In this document: positions 26,057-34,226 of the stretch, piece after piece
How positions within the stretch are numbered: position 1 is the first letter of the stretch
How the letters are laid out: each line of letters begins with the position of its first letter
NCBI GenBank assembly: GCA_013791955.1
Contig: VMSW01000007.1
Coordinates: forward strand, 62,001 to 126,000
DNA: 64,000 nt
From: Propionicimonas sp.
GTDB taxonomy: Bacteria; Actinomycetota; Actinomycetes; Propionibacteriales; Propionibacteriaceae
Direction of reading: 5' to 3'
Made by a program: the position numbers and the translations under genes
Notes under the pieces: model-generated
Seen by the model: only the letters and a program-made list of their open reading frames with translations
The model's database searches: none
Told to the model about the DNA's origin: nothing

Positions 26057-27379
26057 ATGTTCGAGTCGGTGGTGCGCCGGTTGCGCGGGTCGGTGGCGGC
26101 CTCGGGTTCGGAGTTCCGTGACCAACTGATCACCGCCGCCGCCATGGTGACTGCGCCCGTCGGCTGGGCTTCGGCGGTAATCAATGCGGTGCTGGGGAGT
26201 CCGGCCTGGACGGTGGTGCTCAACGCGGTGGCCGGGTTCGCGGTCCTGGGTTTTTGGCTCTATGCCCGCGCCACCGGCCGCTACCGCTTCGCCTATCTGC
26301 TGGCCATCACTTCGTTGTTCGGGGTGCTGTTTCCGGCGATGTTCTTTGCTAGCGGCGGTTTCGCCAGTGGTGTCCCGGTATTTTTCATGTTCGCCATCGC
26401 CTTCTCGGCGATCATTTTGGACGGAGTCGCGCTGCGGGTCCTGGTGCCACTGGAGGCGCTGGTCTTCACCGCCACGATGTTGGTGGCGTACTACTTTCCG
26501 CAACTCGTGACGCCGCCAGCATCGGTGTTCAGTGGCGTGATGGATATCGTTTACTCAGTGCTGGCGACTGGGCTGGCGATGGTGGTGGCCCTGCGGTTGT
26601 TCATCGGCATCTATGAGCGCAACAAGACCCAGTTGACTGAGCGCAACGATGAGTTGGCCAGAGTCGATAGCGTCAAGACTGACTTCTTGGCGATGGTGGC
26701 CCACGAACTCAAGAACCCGCTCACTGTCATCGGTGCCCATGCTGCCGAATCGGCTCGCAGATTGGCCGCAACGCCGGACGCGGACCAAAGTGAGGCGAGC
26801 AATCTGGCGGTGATTGAGGCCGAGACTGACCGACTGGGCCGACTGGTGTCGCAACTACTGGATCTGGGCCGCATCAAAGACGGCAAGCTCGAACTCAGCC
26901 TGGCCGAGCACAATCTCGACACGATCATTCAGCAGTCGTTGCAGGTCTACCGTCCGTTGTGGAGCCAGTACGGCAACACCATTCGAGTGCCGAGGGGCAG
27001 CGCGGCTCCGTTGGTCATGGTTGACCGCGAGCGAGTGGTGCAGGTGCTGATCAATCTGCTTTCAAATGCCGCCCGCTACACCAGGGACGGGCTGATCACG
27101 GTGGGGGTGACGGTGGTGGGCGACTTCGCCGAGCTTCAGGTCAGCGACACCGGGGCCGGGATTGAGCCGGGGCTGTTGGAGCATCTTGGCGAGCGTCCAG
27201 TACGCGGGCTAGGTGAGGGGGTGCACTCGGCGCGGGACGCCGGACTGGGCGTCGGGCTGATGATCACCAAGCACATCGTCACCTCCCATGGTGGTGAACT
27301 CCACCTGCAATCCCAGGTGGGCGTCGGTACCACCGTGCGCTGCACCTTCCCGCTGGCCGGGCCGGCGCCGACGGATTAG
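26057..27379 (+). CDS. Sensor histidine kinase, six-TM input domain (copy 1)
   Basis: A 440-residue sensor kinase. About six membrane helices fill residues 25-185 with only short loops outside, so the sensor probably reads a signal within the membrane. The HisKA box is VAHELKNPL with phospho-acceptor His216; the ATPase domain shows NLLSNAARYT (N box), SDTGAGIEP (G1) and DAGLGVGLMITKH (G2). The ATG at 26057 is chosen because the equal-length paralogue at 30100 starts at the same point. Its 3' end overlaps the stop of the response regulator on the other strand by four bases. It diverges from the genes of a small membrane protein and a secreted protein. Confidence 0.88.
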   Translation: MFESVVRRLRGSVAASGSEFRDQLITAAAMVTAPVGWASAVINAVLGSPAWTVVLNAVAGFAVLGFWLYARATGRYRFAYLLAITSLFGVLFPAMFFASGGFASGVPVFFMFAIAFSAIILDGVALRVLVPLEALVFTATMLVAYYFPQLVTPPASVFSGVMDIVYSVLATGLAMVVALRLFIGIYERNKTQLTERNDELARVDSVKTDFLAMVAHELKNPLTVIGAHAAESARRLAATPDADQSEASNLAVIEAETDRLGRLVSQLLDLGRIKDGKLELSLAEHNLDTIIQQSLQVYRPLWSQYGNTIRVPRGSAAPLVMVDRERVVQVLINLLSNAARYTRDGLITVGVTVVGDFAELQVSDTGAGIEPGLLEHLGERPVRGLGEGVHSARDAGLGVGLMITKHIVTSHGGELHLQSQVGVGTTVRCTFPLAGPAPTD

Positions 27380-28101
27380 TCGATCAGGTTGGCCGGCGGG
27401 TCGAACCGCACCTGGCGGAACACGTAGCGCTTGCCGGAGGTGAACTCCAGCTCGAAGGGACTCGCCTCGTCCAGGCAGAGTTTGCGCCGCAGTGACGAGA
27501 CGGTCTGACGCACGGTGTTGGTTGCAGTGATCGATTTCGCCCGCCATACCGAGGTCAGCAGCTCCTCTTGGGTGGCGCCGACGCCAATGTTGGTGGCGAA
27601 GAACCCGAGCAGCTGGAGTTCCATCTTGGTGAGGTCGATCTCCCGACCCTCCAGCAGTACCTGACCGGTGAGGAAGTCCAGGTGCAGCGGGGGTACATCG
27701 ATTCGGGCCGCGCGTGGTGAAGCTGTGCGGCGCAGCTGGGAGTTGATTCGGGCGGTGAGGACGTCGAGGTTGAACGGCTTGGCCATGTAGTCGTCGCCGC
27801 CAGCGTCCAGGCCCCGCACCACCGCACCGTCCTGGCCGAGTGCGGTGAGGTAAATGATCGCCGCGGACGTGATCGGCCGCAGCTTGGCGCAAAGCTCGTA
27901 GCCCGAGCCGTCGGGGAGTAGCACATCGAGGAGCACCACATCGGGCTGGTGCTCCCAGACCGCGGCCAACCCACCGGAAACCGTCGCCGCCTGAATCACT
28001 TCGAAGCCTTGCTCGCCGAGATGACGGGCCACCGCCTGACGCAGCGGAGCTTCGTCCTCGACGATCAGGACGATCGGGGCTCTGGCGCTGTCCGGCTTCA
28101 C
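27376..28101 (-). CDS. OmpR/PhoB-type response regulator (copy 1)
   Basis: A 241-residue regulator with an N-terminal receiver (acidic pair in VEDE at 14-17, phospho-acceptor Asp59 in VVLLDVLLPDGSGYE, Thr in IYLTALGQD, Lys in YMAKPFNLD) and a C-terminal winged helix for DNA binding (TKMELQLLGFF, TVRQTVSSLRRKL, RYVFRQVRF). It faces the kinase gene tail to tail instead of following it in one operon. The paralogue at 31397-32125 keeps the same length and motifs. Likely target genes are the neighbouring secreted-protein genes, by context only. Confidence 0.92.
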   Translation of the reverse strand: MKPDSARAPIVLIVEDEAPLRQAVARHLGEQGFEVIQAATVSGGLAAVWEHQPDVVLLDVLLPDGSGYELCAKLRPITSAAIIYLTALGQDGAVVRGLDAGGDDYMAKPFNLDVLTARINSQLRRTASPRAARIDVPPLHLDFLTGQVLLEGREIDLTKMELQLLGFFATNIGVGATQEELLTSVWRAKSITATNTVRQTVSSLRRKLCLDEASPFELEFTSGKRYVFRQVRFDPPANLID

Positions 28102-28166
28102 CTGCGCTACCTCTCGTGACGGGTGGGGTCACCAGAGTAGTGGGGGTAAGAAGTGCGCACCGCCGT

Positions 28167-28200
28167 CCGTCCGGGCCGGTGGGTGCACCGGCCCGGACGG
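28167..28200 (-). terminator. Perfect hairpin downstream of the RCC1-repeat gene
   Basis: A 15-bp perfect stem (28167-28181, CCGTCCGGGCCGGTG, with 28186-28200) and a four-base loop lies eight bases past the stop of the RCC1 gene on the reverse strand. No T-run follows, as is common in high-GC actinobacteria. Confidence 0.8.
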
Positions 28201-28208
28201 GGGGAGGC

Positions 28209-29927
28209 TCACCCCAGGCTGTTCACCTCAACTGCGGTGGGGCTGTCCAGGTTGGCGCCGTTGCCCAGCTGGCCGTTGGCCCCGGTTCCCCAGCACTTGA
28301 CCACATTGCCGGCAGTGCGAGCGCAGCTGTGGCCAGCGCCAGTGGTGATGGCGGTGACCCCACTGGTCAGGCCGGACACCTGCGCCGGTGTCAGGCGGTC
28401 GGTGTAGTAGCCGGTGCCGAGTTGACCGCTGGAGTTGTCGCCCCAGCACTTGGCCGAACCGACGGTGGTTACCGCACAGGTGTGCGCATGGGCGCTGCTG
28501 ACTGCCAGGCCGCTGATGGAGAGCCCGGCCGCTGTGACCAGCGTTGGCCGGTCGGTGGTGGAATTGTCGCCAAGTTGGCCCGATGAGTTGCTGCCCCAGC
28601 AATTCACGGCGTTACCTGTGGTAACCACGCAGGTGTGACTGGTACCCGAAGAAACCGTCGCTCCTCCTGTGGAAAGCCCTTGCACCTCGACCGGCAGGGC
28701 CTGGTCGTCGAGGTTGGCGTTGCCGAGTTCACCTTTGCTGTTGTTGCCCCAACACTTGACCGAGCCGGAGTTTTGGACGACGCAGACATGGTTGCCGCCA
28801 GCCGAGAGCGACTTCACACCGCTCAGGTAGTGCACCCAAGTGGCGGTGCGGCGATCTTCGGTCGTGCCGTCGCCGATCTGGCCTTGGGAGTTGTCACCCC
28901 AGCAGAACGGAGTGTCGAGGGTGCTCAGGGCGCAGGTGTTCTGTGCGCCAGCGTCGATTGCGGTCACGTAGATGAGACCGCTCACCCGCGTCGGGTAGAG
29001 CCGGTAGTCGAGCGTGCCGTCGCCGAGCTGGCCCTGAGTGTTGGCGCCCCAGCAGTAGACCAAGCCGTCGCTGGTGAGCGCGCAGGTGTGCGCGTTGCCG
29101 GCCGTGACTGCGACCACCTGGCTGGTCAGGCCGTACACCTGCGTGGGGGTGTTGCGCTGGATATCGGTGCCATCCCCCAACTGCGCGGAGCTGTTGGCCC
29201 CCCAGCACTTCAGCGCGCCGGAACTGTTGATCGCGCAGGTGTGCGCCCAGCCGGCCGCGATCAGGCGGTCGCGGCTGCCCACCCTGAGGTCGAGGGACTT
29301 GCTGGCGGTTCGTCCCAGCTTGTCGGTCACCTTGACGATCACCTGGTATTTGCCCGGGCTATCGGCGGCACCGGTGATCTTGCCCGTGGTGGCTCCGATG
29401 CTCAGCCCGGCTGGCAGCCCGGTGGCCGACCAAGTCAGGGGAGCTGCCCCATTCGAGGCGGTCATTTGAACCGCATACTGAAGTGTGACTGTGGTCAGCG
29501 GCAATGCTTTCGAGGTAATCGCCGGGGCTGGTGGCGGGGTCGGCGGAGCGACGGTATTGAAGGTCTTGGTCTTGGTGGTCACCTTGGCGTATTTCTTCTT
29601 CTTGATCTTCACCTTCTTGGCGACCACCCGCACCGAGAGCTTGCTGGCTGAAGTCTTGACGGTGAAGCTGTAGGCGCCCGTCTTGTTGGTTTTGCCTGAG
29701 GCGAGCGTCTTCCACTTTGACCCCGACTTGTATTGGGCCACGACCGGCCGCACCACCTTGGTGGGCATCTTTCCGGTCAGTTTGAAGGCGACGCCCCGGG
29801 TGGGCACCGCTGGTGCCACCTTGATCAGCGACGGCTTCTTAGTTTTGGCCTCAGCCAACGCTGGCGCACCGGCAAACAAGCCGATCGCTAATAGTCCCGC
29901 AGTTACCAGTGCAGCCAACCTGCGCAT
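28209..29927 (-). CDS. Secreted seven-repeat RCC1 propeller protein
   Basis: A 572-residue exported protein. A signal peptide (MRRLAALVTAGLLAIGLFAG, cut after ALA/AEA) is followed by a Lys-rich beta domain of about 120 residues, then a putative Ig-like domain of the He_PIG type (APLTWSATGLPAGLSIGATT). From about residue 230 come seven RCC1 repeats, each with HTC...CWGxNxxGQLG, so every blade carries a Cys pair that could form a disulfide outside the cell; seven blades make a closed propeller. The start at 29927 is chosen because AGAGGGGG lies 7 bases upstream; the ATG at 29933 would leave no spacing. It diverges from the second histidine kinase. The partner or ligand is unknown. Confidence 0.82.
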   Translation of the reverse strand: MRRLAALVTAGLLAIGLFAGAPALAEAKTKKPSLIKVAPAVPTRGVAFKLTGKMPTKVVRPVVAQYKSGSKWKTLASGKTNKTGAYSFTVKTSASKLSVRVVAKKVKIKKKKYAKVTTKTKTFNTVAPPTPPPAPAITSKALPLTTVTLQYAVQMTASNGAAPLTWSATGLPAGLSIGATTGKITGAADSPGKYQVIVKVTDKLGRTASKSLDLRVGSRDRLIAAGWAHTCAINSSGALKCWGANSSAQLGDGTDIQRNTPTQVYGLTSQVVAVTAGNAHTCALTSDGLVYCWGANTQGQLGDGTLDYRLYPTRVSGLIYVTAIDAGAQNTCALSTLDTPFCWGDNSQGQIGDGTTEDRRTATWVHYLSGVKSLSAGGNHVCVVQNSGSVKCWGNNSKGELGNANLDDQALPVEVQGLSTGGATVSSGTSHTCVVTTGNAVNCWGSNSSGQLGDNSTTDRPTLVTAAGLSISGLAVSSAHAHTCAVTTVGSAKCWGDNSSGQLGTGYYTDRLTPAQVSGLTSGVTAITTGAGHSCARTAGNVVKCWGTGANGQLGNGANLDSPTAVEVNSLG

Positions 29928-30099
29928 GGTCATCCCCCTCTGTGATCCCCGTGGGCGATCAGCCGATGCGCCCCCCGAGGACAGATACTCAACCTTTTTG
30001 GGGTATCGCGGGCCTTCGATAATGAATCCATTAACAACACCGGCGGTAACAAATCTCTTATCGAGGTCGGCGGAGGCCTCGCAGAAGTAGGGTCTGGCC

Positions 30100-31422
30100 A
30101 TGGTCGATTCCGAGGGCGTTCTCAGCCTGCCGAGACTGCGTGGCGTGCTGTGGCCGCCAAATCTGGACTTCCGTCAGCAGTTGGTTACCGCTGCGGGCAT
30201 CGTCGGGGTGGCGATTTGCTGGATCTCGGCCGCCGCCAATGCCGCGCAAGGCAGCAACCTGGCGACGGTGCTGCTCAATGTGGCCTCTGGGTTCGCCACC
30301 ATCGGTCTGCTTTGGTTCGCCCGCACCACCGGGCGCTACCAACTCACCTACGTGATCACCGTGGTCGGGCTGTTCATGGTGGTGTTTCCCTGGTTCTTCT
30401 TCGCTGGCGGCGGCTACTACAGCGGGATGCCGGCCTTCTTCGTATTTGCGATCGTGTTCTCGGCGTTCATCCTCGATCGCGTGGCCCTGTGGGTGCTGTT
30501 GCCACTGGAGATTGGCATCTTCGTTGGCTGCATTGCGGTGGCCTATTACCGTCCCGAGCTGGTGTCGGCATTGCCGTCCCCAATGATGGTGATGACCGAT
30601 GTCATCTACTGCGTGGTGGCTAGCGGCTTGGCGCTGACCGCGGCACTGCGACTGCTGATTCGCATTTATGAGTCGATCAAGGCGCAACTGATCGCTCAAA
30701 ACGCGGAGCTAGCTCAGGTGGATCAGGCGAAGTCGGAGTTGCTGGCGATGGTTGCCCACGAACTCAACACCCCACTCACGGTGATCCGCACCCACGCCGA
30801 AGAGGCGACTCGACGACTGGGTGGGGCGACCAGCGGGCTCGACCAGGTGACCCACGATCTGGGGGTGATCGAATCTGAGACCGACCGGTTGGCTCGGATC
30901 GTTGCCCAACTGCTGGATCTGGCCCGGATCAGGGACGGACGGCTACAGCTGAGCACCCGGCCGGAGAACCTGGGTGCACTGGTTCAGGAGACGCTGCGGG
31001 TCTATGGACCGTTGTGGAGCCAAGGGGGCAACGTTTTGGCCCTGGAGCGGGGGAGTGCGGCCCCGGTTGCGCTGATCGATCGGGAGCGGATTGTGCAGGT
31101 GTTGGTGAACCTGCTCACTAACGCAGCTCGACACACCTGCCACGGTGAGATCACGGTGGCGGTGCGCGAAATGGACGGCTTCGCCGAAGTGCAGGTGAGT
31201 GACACCGGCGAGGGGATTGAACCGGAGCTGTTGGCGCAGTTGGGCGAGCGCCCGGTGCAGGGCCGCCGCGAAGGCGTCCGCTCAGCTCGGGACGCTGGAC
31301 TGGGCTTGGGGCTGATGATCTCCACTCACATCGTCGCCGCCCATGGCGGTGAGCTGCAGGTGGGCTCCCGTCCCGGCGCTGGGGTGACCGTGCAGTTTAC
31401 GGTTCCGCTCGCTGCCCGGTAG
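30100..31422 (+). CDS. Sensor histidine kinase, six-TM input domain (copy 2)
   Basis: A 440-residue paralogue of the kinase at 26057. About six membrane helices occupy residues 28-185, followed by HisKA with VAHELNTPL (His220) and an ATPase domain with NLLTNAARHT, SDTGEGIEP and DAGLGLGLMISTH. The phrase GERPVQGRREGVRSARDAG corresponds to GERPVRGLGEGVHSARDAG in copy 1, showing close descent. The 3' end overlaps the regulator gene on the opposite strand by 26 bases. Upstream, 172 bases separate it from the divergent RCC1 gene and must hold both promoters; AT-rich TCGATAATGAATCC (around 30016) is a candidate region. Confidence 0.9.
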   Translation: MVDSEGVLSLPRLRGVLWPPNLDFRQQLVTAAGIVGVAICWISAAANAAQGSNLATVLLNVASGFATIGLLWFARTTGRYQLTYVITVVGLFMVVFPWFFFAGGGYYSGMPAFFVFAIVFSAFILDRVALWVLLPLEIGIFVGCIAVAYYRPELVSALPSPMMVMTDVIYCVVASGLALTAALRLLIRIYESIKAQLIAQNAELAQVDQAKSELLAMVAHELNTPLTVIRTHAEEATRRLGGATSGLDQVTHDLGVIESETDRLARIVAQLLDLARIRDGRLQLSTRPENLGALVQETLRVYGPLWSQGGNVLALERGSAAPVALIDRERIVQVLVNLLTNAARHTCHGEITVAVREMDGFAEVQVSDTGEGIEPELLAQLGERPVQGRREGVRSARDAGLGLGLMISTHIVAAHGGELQVGSRPGAGVTVQFTVPLAAR

Positions 31423-32125
31423 TGGGAAAGCGCACCTGCTGGAACACGTAGCGTTTGTCGGGGGTGTGCACCAGTTCGAAGGGGCTGGCCGCGTCGAGGC
31501 CCAGTTTGCGCCGAAGTGAGGAGACGTGTTGACGGACGGTGTTGGTGGGGACGCCGGAGTTGTCTCCCCAAACTGAGGAGAGCAACTCTTCCTGGGTGGC
31601 CCCGATTCCGGCGTGAGCGGCGAAGTAGCCCAGCAGTTGCAGTTCGATTTTGGACAGCTTGATCTGGCGACCTTCCAAACTCACCCGACCAGACACGAAA
31701 TCCAGGTGGAGTGGCGGCAGGTCGATCCGGGCGGCCCGCGGTGCGCCGATTCGGCGCAGCTGGGCATTGATTCGGGCGGTGAGCACCTCAAGACTGAACG
31801 GCTTTGAGATGTAGTCATCACCCCCGGCCTCCAGCCCTCGAACCACCGACCGGTCCTGCCCCAGTGCGGTCAGGTAGATGATCGGTGCGGTGGTGGCGGC
31901 GCGCAGTTCAGCACACAGCTCGTAGCCGGAGCCGTCGGGCAGTAGGACGTCCAGCAGCATCAGGTCGGGCTGGTGTTCCCACGTTGCGGCGCGGGCTTGG
32001 CTGATGGTGGCGGCCGTGACCACGGTGAAGCCCTGGCCGACCAAGTGGCGCTCAACTGCCTCGCGCAGCGCGGCCTCGTCCTCGACCAGCAGGATGATCG
32101 GGGTTCGACCCGAGCCAATTGTCAC
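31397..32125 (-). CDS. OmpR/PhoB-type response regulator (copy 2)
   Basis: A 242-residue regulator starting at GTG 32125 (VTIGSGRTPIILLVEDE). Receiver residues are VEDE (14-17), Asp59 in LMLLDVLLPDGSGYE, IYLTALGQD and YISKPFSLE; the winged helix has SKIELQLLGYF and TVRQHVSSLRRKL. The start is set by alignment with copy 1; the frame extends to 32638, but that part would lie over purC. It converges on and overlaps the kinase at 30100, and diverges from purC with only 45 bases between start codons. Confidence 0.9.
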   Translation of the reverse strand: MTIGSGRTPIILLVEDEAALREAVERHLVGQGFTVVTAATISQARAATWEHQPDLMLLDVLLPDGSGYELCAELRAATTAPIIYLTALGQDRSVVRGLEAGGDDYISKPFSLEVLTARINAQLRRIGAPRAARIDLPPLHLDFVSGRVSLEGRQIKLSKIELQLLGYFAAHAGIGATQEELLSSVWGDNSGVPTNTVRQHVSSLRRKLGLDAASPFELVHTPDKRYVFQQVRFPTTGQRAEP

Positions 32126-32170
32126 GTAGCGAAGATAGCCGACCGCGGCGGTATCGATAGGCTTTGCGGC

Positions 32171-33022
32171 ATGCCTGAACTCCCCCTTCTGCACGCCGGC
32201 AAGGTGCGCCGACTCTACGCCTGGCCCGATGACCGCATTCTGATGGTGGCCTCCGATGCGATCTCGGCATTCGACTTCGTTCTCGACACCCCGATTCCGG
32301 AGAAGGGGGTGGTGCTGACGCAGTTGTCGCAGTGGTGGTTCTCGCAGATCGACTTCCCCAACCATGTGGTCTCCGCCGAGGTTCCAGCTGAGTTCGCTGG
32401 TCGCGGGGTGATCGTGGAGAGCCTGGCGATGGTGCCGGTGGAGTGCGTGGCCCGTGGCTACCTGACCGGCTCGGGCTGGGTTGAATACCAGGCCTCGCGA
32501 ACCGTGTGCGGCATCGAGTTGCCTGAAGGTTTGGTGGACGGCAGCAAGTTGCCCGAGCCGATCTTCACCCCGGCGATCAAGGCTCCGATGGGTGAGCATG
32601 ACGAGAACGTCGACTACGCCACCATCGTCGAACTGCACGGTGTCGACTTGGCTTCTCGGCTACGCGAAGCCACTTTGAAGATTTATGCCCAGGCCGCCGA
32701 GATGGCTGCCGAGCGTGGCATCATTTTGGCCGACACCAAGTTCGAATTCGGCCTGCGGGCCGATGGCACCCTGGTGCTGGCTGATGAGGTGCTGACCCCA
32801 GATTCGTCCCGCTTCTGGGACGCCGAGACCTGGCAGCCGGGCAAGAGCTTGCCCAGCTTCGACAAGCAGTACGTGCGTGACTGGTTGGCCAAGGAATCCG
32901 GCTGGGACAAGGGTGCTGACACGCCGCCGCCAGCATTGCCGGAGGCGGTCGTCCAGGCGACCCGCGAGCGCTACTTTGAGGCCTATCGTCGCCTCGTGGG
33001 CACCGAACTCGTGATCGGTTGA
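32171..33022 (+). CDS. purC: SAICAR synthetase
   Basis: Condenses CAIR with aspartate using ATP to form SAICAR in purine synthesis. 283 residues from ATG 32171; the frame is open to 31973, but that part overlaps the divergent regulator. Family motifs are GKVRRLYAWPDDRILMVASD, AFDFVLDTPIPEKG, VECVARGYLTGSGW and the signature LADTKFEFGLRADGTLVLAD with DEVLTPDSSRFW. Only a short intergenic space precedes it, so its promoter must overlap the 5' end of the neighbouring regulator. Confidence 0.95.
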   Translation: MPELPLLHAGKVRRLYAWPDDRILMVASDAISAFDFVLDTPIPEKGVVLTQLSQWWFSQIDFPNHVVSAEVPAEFAGRGVIVESLAMVPVECVARGYLTGSGWVEYQASRTVCGIELPEGLVDGSKLPEPIFTPAIKAPMGEHDENVDYATIVELHGVDLASRLREATLKIYAQAAEMAAERGIILADTKFEFGLRADGTLVLADEVLTPDSSRFWDAETWQPGKSLPSFDKQYVRDWLAKESGWDKGADTPPPALPEAVVQATRERYFEAYRRLVGTELVIG

Positions 33023-33029
33023 GCTAGCT

Positions 33030-33326
33030 TCAGAGTTTGCGCTGGCTCCAGGCGAACGCCAGGTTGACCCCGACGATGCCGATCCAGGCCACGACCAAGC
33101 CGGCCAGTCCAGCGGTGCCGCCAGCAATGGCGCTAAGCGGAATGCCGATGCCGAGTGAGGTAATCGCCAGCGCCAATCCGCCCCTGCTCAGCGGTGAAGT
33201 CGCCACCGGCTGCGGAAGTGCGGGGGGCGGCGTCGGGACTGGCAGGTTGGCGGGGGCTGAAGCCGCTGGCGATGTTGGCGGTTGAGCCCACAGTTCGTCG
33301 TTAGTCGGCTCTTTGAAACTGCTCAT
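33030..33326 (-). CDS. Small two-helix membrane protein, unknown
   Basis: A 98-residue protein. The first 50 residues are polar and Pro-rich (PPTSPAASAPANLPVPTPPP), followed by two hydrophobic helices of about 18 residues each (LALAITSLGIGIPLSAIAGG and GLAGLVVAWIGIVGVNLAFAW). This tail-with-membrane-hairpin layout is common in actinobacterial proteins of the DUF4190 kind, but no motif confirms it. It converges with purC, with seven bases between stops. Confidence 0.55.
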   Translation of the reverse strand: MSSFKEPTNDELWAQPPTSPAASAPANLPVPTPPPALPQPVATSPLSRGGLALAITSLGIGIPLSAIAGGTAGLAGLVVAWIGIVGVNLAFAWSQRKL

Positions 33327-33345
33327 GGGGCCAGGCTACTAGCCC

Positions 33346-33855
33346 TCAGTTCGGCCTGAATGCTGCGATCGCATCCTTGATAAGGACCATCAGGTGCAAT
33401 GAGTCGGTGGGGGAATCTCGGAATCCGTTGGCCAGATAGAAGGCGCGGGCCTCTTCGTGGAGGGCGTGGACCACCATGGCGCGCACGCCGATCTGGTCCG
33501 CTGCCGCGATGGTTCGCAGCAGCGCATCCTGCAACAGGCTGGTGCCAACTCCACGTCCTTGATGGCTGCGATCAACGGCGAGGCGACCAAGCAGCACTAC
33601 GGGCACGGGTGAGGGCATGTTTCGCCGGACCCTGCCGGTAGCAGCCGCAGGCTGAATGCTGGCAGTGCTGAGGGTGTAGTACCCGGCTATCGAGCCAGTG
33701 AACATGGTCACGAAACAGCGGGCACCGCCACCGAAGTGGTTGTTCAGTGCGTGGCGGCGAAGGTACTCGTCCAGCGATGGCTCGCCGCATTGGAAGGCGC
33801 CAACCTGATCGGATTCGGTCAAGGGGCGCGGAGCTCGGTAGCCAGCCTCAGGCAT
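33346..33855 (-). CDS. GNAT acetyltransferase toxin (TacT-like)
   Basis: A 169-residue acetyltransferase of the type that pairs with DUF1778 antitoxins and blocks translation by acetylating charged tRNA. The acetyl-CoA loop is DRSHQGRGVGTSLLQDAL (about 104-121), preceded by LGRLAVD, with VVHALHEEARAFYLANGF and the conserved late Tyr in the latter. FQCGEPSLDEYLRRHALNNH near the N-terminus is the family signature. It overlaps the antitoxin gene by eight bases and lies downstream of it, as usual. Toxicity is inferred from the family. Confidence 0.88.
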   Translation of the reverse strand: MPEAGYRAPRPLTESDQVGAFQCGEPSLDEYLRRHALNNHFGGGARCFVTMFTGSIAGYYTLSTASIQPAAATGRVRRNMPSPVPVVLLGRLAVDRSHQGRGVGTSLLQDALLRTIAAADQIGVRAMVVHALHEEARAFYLANGFRDSPTDSLHLMVLIKDAIAAFRPN

Positions 33856-34120
33856 CGAAGACCGAGGGGCGGTTCAACAGGCGTGACAGCGCAGGGTTCG
33901 ACCGCACCGGCTCGTCGAGCATCACCGTGAAGGACGCCCATGCCCGGTCGCTCAGGATGAATACGCGCCGATCAGCGAGCACCTGCTTGGCCTGGTGCAC
34001 GGCGGCTTGCACCGTGAACTCGGTGAGCGTCTGACCCTGCTCATCGGCAGCTTGTCGGATGAGCGCTTCGTCGGCTGGGGTCACTCGGACGGCCAGTCGC
34101 GCGGACTTCAAATCGGACAT
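33848..34120 (-). CDS. DUF1778 ribbon-helix-helix antitoxin (TacA-like)
   Basis: A 90-residue DNA-binding antitoxin. ARLAVRVTPADEALIRQAAD (residues 7-26) forms the ribbon and first helix, and TLTEFTVQAAVHQAKQVLAD the second helix. The C-terminal part (RPSVFDA and the segment before) would wrap the toxin. The pair probably represses its own promoter. It is followed directly by the GNAT toxin gene. Confidence 0.88.
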   Translation of the reverse strand: MSDLKSARLAVRVTPADEALIRQAADEQGQTLTEFTVQAAVHQAKQVLADRRVFILSDRAWASFTVMLDEPVRSNPALSRLLNRPSVFDA

Positions 34121-34226
34121 GAAGCGAGTGTACGCCTATTGGGCACACAAGCGGAGGCCCGGCTGGCGCTTTCTGGTCCAAGGTGCCCGGCCGGGGTAGC
34201 GTGGGCTGCTACTGCTTTGGAGGAAC

